From the NCBI RefSeq assembly GCF_933775445.1, contig NC_065872.1, positions 13,516,001 through 13,580,000 on the forward strand: DNA of 64,000 nt, in the 5' to 3' direction. The notes beneath the pieces were generated by a model, which worked only from the letters and a program-made list of their open reading frames with translations, did not search any database and had not been told where the DNA came from. The position numbers and the translations under genes are program-made. This stretch comes from Argentina anserina (lineage: Eukaryota; Streptophyta; Magnoliopsida; Rosales; Rosaceae). Numbering within the stretch: position 1 is the first letter of the stretch; each line of letters starts with the position of its first letter. Positions 46,301 to 57,510 of the stretch are shown here, piece by piece.

Positions 46301-48720
46301 TAATTTATCTCGCTGCAAGAAAAAGCTGATGTGTTGGAGCAGGGCTAAGTTTCCTAACAACAAGGCCATTATTGATGCTCTGTCTTGGGAGTTGAAAGGG
46401 TTGCATGAGGGGCCTCTCAGTGGTGTGAGTAGAGTTAGAGAAGAAGAGATTTGTGGAGAGTTAGATGCTGCTTGGGCTTGTGAGGAGTTATTTTGGAAGC
46501 AGAGGTCCAGGGTTAACTGGTTGCTTGAGGGTGATCGTAATACGAAGTTCTTCCATGTGTCCACGGTCTATAGAAGAAATAAGAACAAAATTAGTAGTTT
46601 ATGCCTAGATAATGGCAACTGGATTAGCGGGGATGCTCAAATTAGCGTTGCTTTCTCCTAGTTCTTCGGTAAACTATATTATGCTTCTGGTCCTAGGAGG
46701 CTGGATGAAACACTTTTGGCTGTGGAGAGTCAGATTTCTGATAGCGACAACTTGTCCTTAAGCAAGTCGTTCTCTCTTGATGAAGTTAGAAAGGCTGTGA
46801 TGCAGTTGGGCAATTGGAAAGCTCCGGGGCCGGATGGTTACCCCGGTCACTTTTATAAGGAGCATTGGGAAGTAGTTTGCGAGACTATTAACAGAGCTGT
46901 GGCTTGCTTTACTAATGGTGACTCTTCCTTGGTGAGTCTCAACAAGACCAATATTGTCCTTTTGCCGAAAGTGCCTCTTCCTGAGACCATGACTCAATTT
47001 CGCCCGATAAGCTTGTGTAATAGCTCCATGAAGATTATTTCAAAGCTAATAAGCAAATAGATTGAAGCCCCTGCTCCCTAATCTTATCTCGGAGCATCAG
47101 AACGCCTTCGTTCCTGGAAGGTTAATACATGCTAACCTTATACTAGCGCATGAGGCTTATCATTACCTTAAGCTGAAGAGATCGAAGCATTGCCATGAGT
47201 TTGCCTTGAAGTTAGATATGCAGAAAGCTTATGATAGAGTAGAGTGGGACTTCTTTGAGGTGGCTCTGTTGAAATTTGGGTTCAAGATGGAGTGGGTAAA
47301 GTTGATTATGAAGGTGGTTACCTCAGTTTCTTTCTCAATCATGATTAATGGGAAGCAAGGGAGCTATTTAATCCTTCAAGAGGCCTACGTCAAGGTGACC
47401 CTCTATCGCCTTACTTGTTCCTTATTGTGGGAGAAGTGTTGTCGAGAAATATTGAGGCTGAGACTAGAAAAGGAAATCTTCAGAGTATTAAGCTTAGTCC
47501 TCAGTGTCCAGGGCTCTCTCACCATATGTTTGCTGACGATACGATTTTGTTTTGCAAGGCCTCAATTTCGAATTGCAAAGCTTTAAAAACAATTTTGGAT
47601 TCGTACTGTATAGCCTCTGGACAAGCTGTCAACCTGGGTAAATCATTGATCTTCTTCTCGGCCAACTCTCCTATTGAAATCCGGGAAATGGTAGCTGCTG
47701 AGTTGCAGATTCCCATCAATCCTCAGCCGGGAATTTATCTCGGTCTTCCCACTATCTGGGAAAACTCCAAGAAGAGTGCGATGGCCTATATTCGAGAGAG
47801 AATTAATCAGAAGATTCAAGGGTGGAAAGCTAATATTCTATCTCAAGCTGGAAGAGAGGTGCTCATTAAAGCCGTGGCTATGGCGGTCCCGGCCTACCCT
47901 ATGGCTATTTTCCTACTTCCAAAAACTCTATGTAAATCTATCAATTCCGATCTTTCCAAGTTTTGGTGGGGTTTCAACGAATCCAAGGATAAGATGCATT
48001 GGAAAAGCTGGGATGATCTGTGTAGAGGGAAATTTGAGGGTGGGCTCGGATTCAAGAATTTACATGCTTATAACTTGGCTCTTCTTGCTAAGCATTGCTG
48101 GAGATTAGTGAATAATCCCTCTTCTCTGTGGGCTAGAGTCCTCAAAGCTAGATATTTCCCCCATGTAAGTTTTATGAAAGCTAAAAAAGGGTCCAAAGCT
48201 TCTTGTATTTGGAATAGTATGCTTGCAGGTAGAGATGTTGTTGTAGAGAAATCAATTTGGAGGGTGGGAAATGGAAAGAGTATTGATGTTTGGGATGACA
48301 GATGGGTTCCGAATAATAATGGGGGTCGTATCAGTCCTACAGATATGTCAAACAGATTCACTCCTTTGTTGGTTGCGGACTTAATGGACTCTCAGAGGAA
48401 TTGGAACATCAATAACTTGGAGGAGTTTCTTAGCAAGGAGGACAAGTGCGCTATAAGTGCTATTCCGATTTGGGGGGGGGGAGAAGGACAATGATGTGCT
48501 TGTGTGGGCTCACTCTAAGCATGGCTTGTACTCGGCAAAAAGTGGTTACAAGTTGATTTTTTCAGAGTTGGGTAATGGGTCTGTTAAGAAAAAGAAGCCA
48601 TCCACGTCTCATATCATTGATTCTATTGTGTGGAAAGCTATTTGGCAGCCAGGTTTTATTCCAAAGATTTCTAACTTTATGTGGTGTGCCCTCTCAAATG
48701 CACTTTCTACGAATTAGGGT
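46301..48720 (+). pseudogene. LINE ORF2 reverse transcriptase
   Basis: RVT_1 motifs: NWKAPGPDGYPGHFYKEHW, FRPISLCN, FALKLDMQKAYDRVEWDF, RQGDPLSPYLF and the catalytic FADD in HHMFADDTILF (about 47522-47556). The thumb-like WKANILSQAGREVLIKAV and WWGFNESKDKMHWKSWDDLC follow. Lesions include stops at 46659, 47058 and 48716, a frameshift near 47385 and a frameshift at a G-homopolymer near 48472-48481. Confidence 0.88.
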
Positions 48721-49613
48721 ATGTTTAAGAGAAAAATAATTCCTAGCCCGGTTTGTGAGTTGTGTGGAGAGCATCAAGAGTCTGTCGAGCACTGTTTATT
48801 GTTGTGTCCGTGGACTAAGGCGGTGTGGTTTAGTAGGACCCTTGGTTATATTCCGGACATTGCTTCTATTTCTACTCTTGACGTTTGGCTTCTTGCTATG
48901 CATAAGAAGTTTAAAGGTGTGGATGAAGGCCCTTCTAATCTTTTCTTATTAGTGTGCTTCCACTTATGGGAAATTTAGAAGCAGCGATGCAAGGTAGTAA
49001 TGAAGAAAGTGCATCCTGATCCAGTTGCAACAATTGAGGGCATCTGCCGTAATTTTGCTGAATGGTCAGTTGCTCAGCCGATTTTGCAGGATGATTTCAT
49101 GAGGCAGAAAGAGGGTGTTAACTGGATGCCTCTTCCTCCTAGATTTGTGAAGGTTAATTTTGATGCTTCTTGGAGTGCTAAACGGTCTGAGTGTGGTTTG
49201 GGTTTGGTAATCAGGGATGAGAATGGGGCTTGTTTAGCTGGAGCAAGCTATGTTAGTTGTCATAACTCAGTTGTAGAAGCTGAGGCTATGGTTGCTTTGG
49301 TTGGGCTCCAAAAGGCCGCAAATATGCATCAAAAGAAGGTTGTGATGGAAAGTGACTGTTTGGAGGTGATTGGTGCTCTCAAGGATCACTCTTGTGCTCA
49401 CTGGAGGTCTGTCATCATTTTGAAAAAGATTGTTCAGCTCAGTTGGATTTTGATGAGGTTTTGTGGAATTGGATTCCGCGTGACACTAACCGTTCAGCGG
49501 ATGCTGCGGCCAAGCTTGCAATGGTGGAGTTGTGCTCTTCGGAGTGGGTGGAAACACCCCCAACTTCCCTCTCTCGAGTGTTGAGAAATGATGACCTGCC
49601 AGGTCCGCCCTAA
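48721..49613 (+). pseudogene. LINE ORF2 zinc-binding and RNase H C-terminus
   Basis: CELCGEHQESVEHCLLLCPW is the zf-RVT motif (about 48750-48810). After a stop at 48976, the RNase H block begins: VKVNFDASWSAKRSECGLGL, then VVEAEAMVALVGL, VVMESDCLEVIGAL and, in another frame, WIPRDTNRSADAAAKLA. These supply the acidic catalytic residues and the terminal His/Asp region. The element has both a poly(A) tail and an RNase H, as in the plant L1 subgroup. Confidence 0.82.
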
Positions 49614-49766
49614 TGGCTTGGCGCTCTGTTGGTCTAGTTAAGGTGTGTTTGTTTAGTTTGTTATGTTTTCTTTTTTCTACTTGTTGCTTATGTTGTTCTG
49701 TATTTTTCTTTTACTTGGGTTTCTGTCCCTTTTTCTTAATGAAGTTTCAATTTGACAAAAAAAAAA

Positions 49767-49785
49767 AGAACCTTCCTTCTCATAT
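49767..49785. repeat. LINE target-site duplication, right copy
   Basis: Identical 19 bases to 43323-43341, immediately after the A-run. Confidence 0.85.
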
Positions 49786-50336
49786 CATATGATGAATTCC
49801 TCTATGAAAACCTCATACCAGATCAAAAGTTGCGAAGTTCATTGTTGAACAGATTGCTGAAACTCGATCCAGACTTGATACTTATATAGGACACTTCCGT
49901 TGAGGGACTTTGAGGGATCACTTATTAGAGCATCTTTTCATTCACATTTTTGCATGTTAACCTTTCACTTTATAGGCCATATTGTGGATATCACTATTTT
50001 CAGCCAAATTAATTACCGTCAAGTTTATCATATTACCGCCACACATGTAACAATGTTTTTGAGCTGAAATATTATGCCAAATTTCTGTTTAACCTCTTAA
50101 TCTCTTAGTTTAAGTACATGGTTTATCATAGTCTCGTGAAGGGCAGAAACACGAAGAATACAAAATTAGAAAGACTGCTAATAACCAAATGGAGTTATAC
50201 ATCACATCCATTTTTTTTTTCAAATGAACTGGGAGATTGGTGAGAAGATTAGATAAACATGTGATGAACAATATAAGCAGTTGAAGAAATGCAAGGAGAA
50301 GGTGGGTTGTCTCCAAATCCTACGTCTGCGGGATCA
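49786..50336. other. Intergenic, and 3' UTR of the NOI gene
   Basis: No coding region. The right part is probably the 3' UTR of the minus-strand NOI gene. Confidence 0.4.
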
Positions 50337-53125
50337 TCAAGCCTTCACACAACAGTTGAAGTAGCTGAATATGCTTCTTCGTGCCTGTTTAAACAAACAA
50401 AGAAATGTAAATTAAGAAGTCATGAGAAAGCAGATATTTTTAATCAATAGGTAGCTCAAATTTAACTAAACAAGAATTATCATTCATATGCCCAAGAAAA
50501 GTTGACATGGGGATCAAGCATACATGGATGCCATTAGAAACATTGTGAATACTATTTCTGTACTGTTCTATTTACCAAACTCTTGTGGACAATTACATAA
50601 ATAGCTCATCAATCAGACAATTAAAATATCTTGTGTATAAAGCAAGAAACAAAATCTTCTGTAATTCCTCATAGTACAGAATCAAAATCATCAATTGCTA
50701 TGTAATATACTAAATGACATTGCCTACAATAGCCGGTGCTGCATGTGCACCACTTGGTGATGTGTGTGGGTATAGGATCACTCAATAAATTTTTATCCTA
50801 ATATACACAGAATAGCCTTCTCTTGTTTCTTGAATTGCCTATTATTTTTATGGCCCAGAATTTCTTAAGCATGTGCAACCACTTTAAGAATTGAATATAT
50901 AACCTTAATATATACACAGGAACATTCTCAATCAATTATATATAAGAATTTTGACAACTCCATGATTCCCACCATAATGGGTTTCTAACAGGAACCTAGG
51001 AAGAAATTACGAAAGAGATTTTAGATTTCCTTTATGATTTCACGGACCAGACTGATATATAGTGCATTATTTATGCCCATGACCTGAGATGATCTACACC
51101 CGGTATTTAAAGATTTAGACCCACAGAAACAGTCTAAATTTTCATTTTTGCTCAGTAAGCATCCTGGGATTTGTATCAATATCATAGGTAGGTAATCAAG
51201 TTAATTCATTTTAGCTTACTAATCAATCTGAGACTAGTGCCAAATTCACAGAGAAATTCAAGTTAATAAATTTGGTTAAAGTTTGAACATGATAATAAAA
51301 GCATAAAAGCAGCACAACAAGATGAGATCACCGCTGGAAATTACAGAACAAAAGGATAAATTCTATGACCACATCAGATGTTTTATGCTCTGACCTGTAC
51401 AACAGCCACAGTACTATGGTTTCCTATCCTATCCTTACTCTCATAAAATAAACAGAAGGCATAGAGTTGAATGTTCTTGAAAAATCAGGAATTAATGGTC
51501 AACCTACCTGTAACCCACTGTTGTACATACTGGATTGAATTTTACAGATAACTAATTCTACAAGGTGATGATTGCAATACTATATATACGACTCACCTAC
51601 ATTGTCTAGTCAGCTTGTTTAATTAAGGGCTTTCCCCACCATCTACCAGACTACCAGAGCTACCACATGCATATCTCTCATAATTATTGTACTTAAAGAC
51701 AGTATCTCTTCATTTATAAGAAGACCAACTACTGCTTGTATAGTTGTGTTGATACATTATATGGATCACACCAAACAAGCACTGAAATGAAAGAAATAGA
51801 ATCTTACAGTTGGAGAGTGGCTGTTCTGATCATAGTGAGGATGGTGAATGTCATTGTGGGAAACATCCACTTTAGCAGTGTTTGAGGCAATGAGCTCTTC
51901 TTCATTTCCAAGACTAGCTCTGGACACATCTCTCTTGTTTTGCTTCCTCATTTCCCTGATCTTGGAGAAATCAAGGGAGTAATCTGGGACTTGGCCCTTC
52001 TGATCCCAGTCCCCAAATTGTGGCACTGATAACCATGGCGCATTTTTCTGCATGAAGCAAACAAATATGTAAATTTCAAAAGACTCAACATTTCAAATTA
52101 CAATTCGCTTAATCATTTAGGATAAAATAAACTATTTACAGACCACACAAGAAAGATGGTGAGATATGCACAAGTAAAAGATGGAAATGTGTATAAGTGA
52201 GATATACACAAAATCAGATCATCCAAATCAGTTCTTATCGCTGAAGCTATAGCATTAGCTGCATTACAGTCTAACATTACCCTAACCTGTAAGACAAATA
52301 ACAGCCTTCTTCAAAGGTGGAACAATGGGACCTGAGTCACCTGACTATTTGCTATTTGTAGTAAATAGCCGAACTACATGGATTTTCAGGTGATAAAGAA
52401 TTCAGTCCCAAGATTTATCACGCAATGACTGACACTTCATTGAAGTGCCATTAACTTCCAACAACAACACAATTGAAAACTGCAGGAAGTGATTGTTATT
52501 AAAAAGTTTCACAGGAATACCAACCATAACAGAGTCAAATGGCAAGACCAGAAAACTTAGTATGTTGGTTTTGAAGGTAATTAATAAGGAAAGAAGCATG
52601 AATGTCAATCTCAGAGTTCAAAGTCCGAGTCTCTGACAACAAATCCCAGATTTTTAAACTTAACATAATTTTCAACCATCATTCTTTCCAAATTGTTGAA
52701 CTGATCCTAAACAGAAATTCCACAACACAAATCAAAATAAAAAACAAAAAAGGTTTAATCTTTGACTGATTCCAGGCTTTGAATACAAGAATGATTACTT
52801 CCATCACTTTACAAAGCAAAAGTCATAATGACAGCACTCTTGTACTGTTCACACAAATAACTCTCCAAAGACTTTTCAACCTCATCAAAACAGATCAAAC
52901 AAATAATCAAAAACCAAAAAGATAACAAATCCACACTGGTTTCTGAATCCAAAGATTCAAACTTCATGCAAATCAAGTCATTTCCTCACTTGGGTTCTCT
53001 TTCTTTCTCATATCTGAACCAAAAAAACCCAGAAACACAACAAAGCTAACAAACACAGACCCAACAGCTCTCCTAACTCGAGAAACACAATGAAACAAAG
53101 AACTCACCTCCTTACGATCATCCAT
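50337..53125 (-). CDS. NOI-domain (RIN4-like) small protein, three coding exons, 101 aa
   Basis: Minus-strand exons 53125-53108 (18 bases, MDDRKE), 52047-51808 and 50384-50337 give 306 nt with GT-AG borders in phase. The core APWLSVPQFGDWDQKG followed by VPDYSLDFSKIREMRKQNKR is the NOI/AvrRpt2-cleavage domain of the RIN4 family; VPQFGDW matches the protease-cleavage consensus PxFGxW. The last exon ends FSYFNCCVKA-stop, where adjacent cysteines are likely palmitoylation sites anchoring it to the plasma membrane, as in RIN4. Family members are immune regulators guarded by NLR receptors or targeted by bacterial effectors. This short form has a single NOI domain. The alternative start inside exon 2's upstream intron is excluded by the splice logic. 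Confidence 0.82.
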
Positions 53126-54333
53126 CAGATAAAACTCGTCAAGAGCAAACTGCAGAGGTTGATTGGGTGCTGAGAACAAGTACAAAGGTGTAAGACTACG
53201 ACAACTTTGGAAGGAGGGAAGTGTCAAACTGTGTGAGGGTGTTTTGACCGGACTACAGGAGTAGTACAGCAAAGAAAACAAAGATGGTGTGGTGTATATA
53301 TAAGGAGTGGTTGACGAAAACGGGTCTGATGGTTGGGTAGAATTGCGGAAGTACCATTGTAAAGGACACACGGTTTTGGTATACGTCTTGTAGTTGGAGG
53401 GGTGGTGCTGTCTTAGTCTGGGACTCTGGGTTTTGGTTTTTGGATGGAAATGGTTGGATTTGGCTGAGCTGTGCTCTGCTGCTTTTTAGATCAGCCCAGA
53501 GTCACACACGACTGACACGAGACGATGACAGCGATGACACCACCCCCCGCCCAACATATCATCACTCTTTATTTTCCTACTTTGTCAAATAAATTTTGAT
53601 AGAGCTCCTGTGATGGTTACCTAGATTTGCACAATTGCACCACATAAATTTTGGGTATATGTGGTGAAATTTGTCACTATAAATATTTTTTAAGAAACTT
53701 AATTTAATGGTCTCAATATCTAGCTAAATTTTTATTTATATGTCCTTCGACATGTTCATTCTCTTTCTATATAGTTTCATTATTTTTTTTCTTTCAAGGC
53801 ACGTTTATTAATTTGAAATATAACTCATCAGGAATAAAATTCATTAGAAATATGAGACGGAATGGATTTAGATGGGGAGAATTCAATTCTATTGAATTGT
53901 TTAATTACAACATGAAATTAGAACATAAATAATATTAGTTACGATTAATGTTGTTTACTTACCATCAGAATCAGAATTAAAATTAATTTGATTATTAAAA
54001 TACTCATATATATATATATATATATGAAGTCCCTTACCACCAGAACGACATACAAAGATCGCGAGTGTAGTGTTATTTTCCTTTAACACCCAATAAGATA
54101 AATTCAATTCCAACTAGATTTTACATATCGATCATAAAATATGACAATAAAAGAAAACAAATTGAGAATATTATTAGAGAAAAAGAAACACTGACCTCAA
54201 ATATTCTCGTAGAATATATGTGGTTGTTTATTTGTAATTTTTAACAATAATATTTAATTATGTGTGTATATATATATATATATTTGTTGTAGGAGAATTA
54301 CTCTTCGTAATCTTCCGGTGTATGTTGTCCTAA
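53126..54333. other. NOI gene promoter and intergenic DNA
   Basis: The first few hundred bases hold the NOI 5' UTR and promoter: on the minus strand TATATA is near 53295-53302, about 170 bases before the ATG. Farther right is AT-rich DNA with an (AT)n run at about 54006-54025 and another near 54268-54283. No other gene. Confidence 0.45.
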
Positions 54334-54338
54334 TTAGT
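54334..54338. repeat. Target-site duplication TTAGT, left copy
   Basis: TTAGT immediately precedes the solo LTR; the same five bases follow it at 56740-56744. Confidence 0.75.
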
Positions 54339-56739
54339 TGTAATAACCCGATTTTTCGGGATCAATTTGTATGAATTCTTAGAAATTTATAAACTTGGAG
54401 AATTAATAAATCACATTTTTCGCTTCATAACGATGTCAAATCGAAAACGGAACCGTCTTCAGAAATCTAAAGTGGAAAAAACGTTACGTTTCCGCGACGC
54501 GGGAGTCGACTTTTACTCCGTCGCTCGTTTTCGAAAACTTCCTTCACAAAAGTGGTAGAGCTCGTCGATAATATTTCGTGAACACATCACGTGTTCTAAT
54601 CGGACGTCGTATGTGGAAGTTATTAGCTACGGAAGTTAGTTTCCGATTTTAGAAAAAATATAAAAGGGAATTTTCAGAAGCTAGGATTTCCAAAAACATA
54701 AACCTTCTCTCTCCCTCTCTCACCCCGCAGCCATCTCTCTCTCTCTCTCCCTGACCCTTCTCCCTCTCAATCGCCTCCGGCGATCTCCACGGCTCCGGCC
54801 TCCGTGGCCCTCAAAGTCATCACACGGTCCACAACAGCAGCCCTCGAGCTCAACACGCCTCCCCTCGCCGCCGTGAAGCTCGCACGACAATCCTGTGATT
54901 CCACCGTCGTCCAAGCTTCATCGCCGGCGAGACCAGAGCACGGGGACTAGCTCACCATCGCCGATCCTCATCGTTGAAGCCATCTTCAAGATAATTGGAG
55001 CCAAATAGCGCCGCCGGCCTCACCCCTCACGAAATCGACCCCGTCGGCATTTCGAGCTCCTCCGGCGACGTTCCGGAAATTCTAAGGCTCCACATAGGTA
55101 TGGAAATGCTTGGATCGAATGATATGAGCGATTATATGATGTTTGTGGAGAATTTGTGGAGAATCAGAGAAGGAGGAGGGAGAGTATGTACCGCCGCCCT
55201 AGGCGGCGCGTGAGGGAGACTGAGAGGGGCTAGGGGCGGCATTCGGCCATGGAAGGGAAGAGGAGAAGGAAAGAAAGGGTTTTAGGCGATGGTGGGCGAG
55301 CTACGCACCGGTTATGAATTGGCGCGTGGGCCCCATGCGCTGCCACTGTGGGCGGCGCGTGAACAGTAATTTCCGAATAATAAATTTTTGTAAAAAGTGA
55401 TTTATGTACGGTAAATGTAAAAAGTAATTTTATTCATTAATTGTAAACGTAATTTATATACAGTAATTGTAAAAAGTAATTTTCTGAAAAGTATATCGGT
55501 GATTAGTATTTACTCGAACAGTATTTACGATGGAATAGTACATTGGTGTACAAGAATACGTAAACAATATGCACTTGTACAATAATACATGAATAGTATT
55601 TATGTGAACAATAATTTCGTAAAAACCATAAATTACTGAATAGTAAAACATTAGTACTGATTTGGCATTTGAAGTTTTACGTAACGTTTCTAACCACTTT
55701 GTATACATCTAGGTGATCGACAAAACAAGTAAATGATTTGCTTTCGGTATTGTGGAAATTACGCTAAGGAAAAGAAGGTGAGTAAATCTCACTATGACAA
55801 GTTTACCCTTGGAGGTGATGCATTATTTACGCTTGTTTAAAAGACCGAACTATGATATGTATATGGTATAGTGGGTTGTGTATTTATAAAAAAATGGTAA
55901 ATACGGTACATATATATGGGTTGCTATACTATATACTGTCATATTCATATTTCAAAATGAGTTTATTTATAGCACCAATATTTATTTTATTTGAGCATGA
56001 CTCGCTTGTCTTTTTGTACAATAACATGTAAGGAATTTATTGTACGTAGTTTTAACTTGAGTTATGTTAAAACGTTTTTCTGTCTTCGGACGTGTTGGCA
56101 TGTCGGAACCTAGCCTTGGCCGGGCAACAGTTACGATTTAGTTAGAGCCCAATGTTTGACGGCGTACTGCATGAGGGGTAACATATGAGTACCTGGGTCT
56201 CATGAGTACCCGTATTATATATGTAATTGGGTAAACAGATGGGTTGCCCGATTTCTCATGAGCACTTATATTTTCAGATATTATTGGACAACCAGATGGG
56301 CCGTCATGTGACTCATGAGTACATTTATAACTAAATGTTTTCAATATTTTTCTCTTGTATTAATATGCGAGTTATATTGTTGTTTTACTCATACGAGCTG
56401 CAAAGCTTACCAGATTTGTGTTTACAATCCCGGTGCACCTATTCGATGGTGTAGGGGATAGTTATGCAGGTGTGAATTAGCAGAATTTGAGAACTACTCT
56501 GAAGATTTCGAAGGTTCTTTATTTTATTTTGTGGTGAAAATTGAGAGGATTTTACATTCTATTTGATATAATACTTGAATTATAAATTGGTTTTGTAAGA
56601 ATTGATTCGACTGAGAGGTACCATGAACTCAGTAACGATACGTTGTGACTATAAGATGATTTTGATTTATTGAGATTGTTTTAGAGTTTTTCATGGCTTC
56701 GATTGTGAGTTTAACACTTGAAATTTCGGGGCCGTGACA
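54339..56739 (+). mobile_element. 2.4-kb solo LTR (probably Ty3/gypsy type)
   Basis: Starts TGTAATAACCCGATTTTTCG and ends TTTCGGGGCCGTGACA. The ends are TG...CA and partly complementary (CCCGA...TCGGG), as in many plant gypsy-like LTRs. It is flanked by TTAGT on both sides. TATAAAAGG at about 54658-54666 is a likely TATA box. It is followed by CT-rich and GC-rich text (54700-55360), the usual transcript-start side of such LTRs. No primer-binding site, gag or pol is present, so it is a recombination product or a non-coding element. Proline/arginine-rich frames in it are composition artefacts. Confidence 0.8.
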
Positions 56740-56744
56740 TTAGT
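56740..56744. repeat. Target-site duplication TTAGT, right copy
   Basis: Directly follows the CA end of the solo LTR and matches 54334-54338. Confidence 0.75.
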
Positions 56745-57510
56745 ATAGGTTAGTCTAGATAATAAATGATATATAATCTATTATTCTACGGGATACTCAA
56801 CGTAATGCATATATATAAGGTATCATCATCAATGAATAAAGATATTTTTTCTCCTTATTATGATGTGTATTACATTCTTCTATAATACGTTATCAGCACG
56901 TGTTCCAGCCATGTGCTCGATAGCCAAAAACCCTAATCTCTGAAGAAAAAAATCTTTTTGTCATGAAAAAAATATCGATGGAAGAAGATAGAAAAATAAT
57001 CCAAAAAAAAATTTGCATAAACTGAATTTGACCTAGGTCACTCAGAAAATTGCTCTAGGCACCCTTGTCTTCCTCCGACCTTCAGGGTCGACCCCGAGCC
57101 GACGAGCCTCCTTATCTCCGGTTTCCAGATCGCAACTGCGTGCTTCGCTTAGCGACGACGACGTCGCTCCAGGTTTTCCCGAACCCAACTGGTCTTCAAT
57201 GACCCAGTGCTTACCGCCTGGCTCGATCTAACATGCTCCTTCCTGGCCTGGTGTCCTTCGCTCGTCGACATCCGCCCTCAACCCAGCGTTCTTTGAGCCT
57301 CCATGACGTTGCATGCATCTTTGACGCCACCAAACGGCCTTGAAGGTCGTCGAACCCAGATCTCCGACGTCTTCTGAGATTTTCGGGCACGGTAACACAT
57401 GCCCTTGACTGACCCGGTCAGTCTTCTCCGACCTAACCATGACAGAGGTTTTACCTTTCGTTAAATCGGTAAATAAGGGCATCGTAATTTTGCCCATGGT
57501 AAAGTGTTTT
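56745..57510 (+). mobile_element. Possible copia LTR end, primer site and leader remnant
   Basis: AATACGTTATCAGCACG near 56885-56901 is a familiar LTR/primer-site junction phrase of plant copia elements. The sequence before it (TATATAAGG, AATGAATAAAG, TTCTTCTATAA) looks like an LTR end. The next 550 bases are leader-like with GC-rich CCGACG text. No gag is recognised before ordinary AT-rich DNA resumes, and termini were not defined. Confidence 0.4.

Larger units (their letters stand above)
43342..49766 (+). mobile_element. L1-type LINE (non-LTR retrotransposon) insertion, decayed
   Basis: A 19-bp direct repeat, AGAACCTTCCTTCTCATAT, flanks the insertion (43323-43341 and 49767-49785), and an A-run at 49757-49767 ends it. 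Both are hallmarks of target-primed reverse transcription. Internally it has an ORF1 with DUF4283 and CCHC zinc knuckle, then an ORF2 with endonuclease, reverse transcriptase, zinc-binding RVT region and a C-terminal RNase H. That is plant L1 order. Many stops and frameshifts make it inactive. The first 230 bases are not typical LINE leader: they hold an antisense dioxygenase fragment. Confidence 0.85.
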
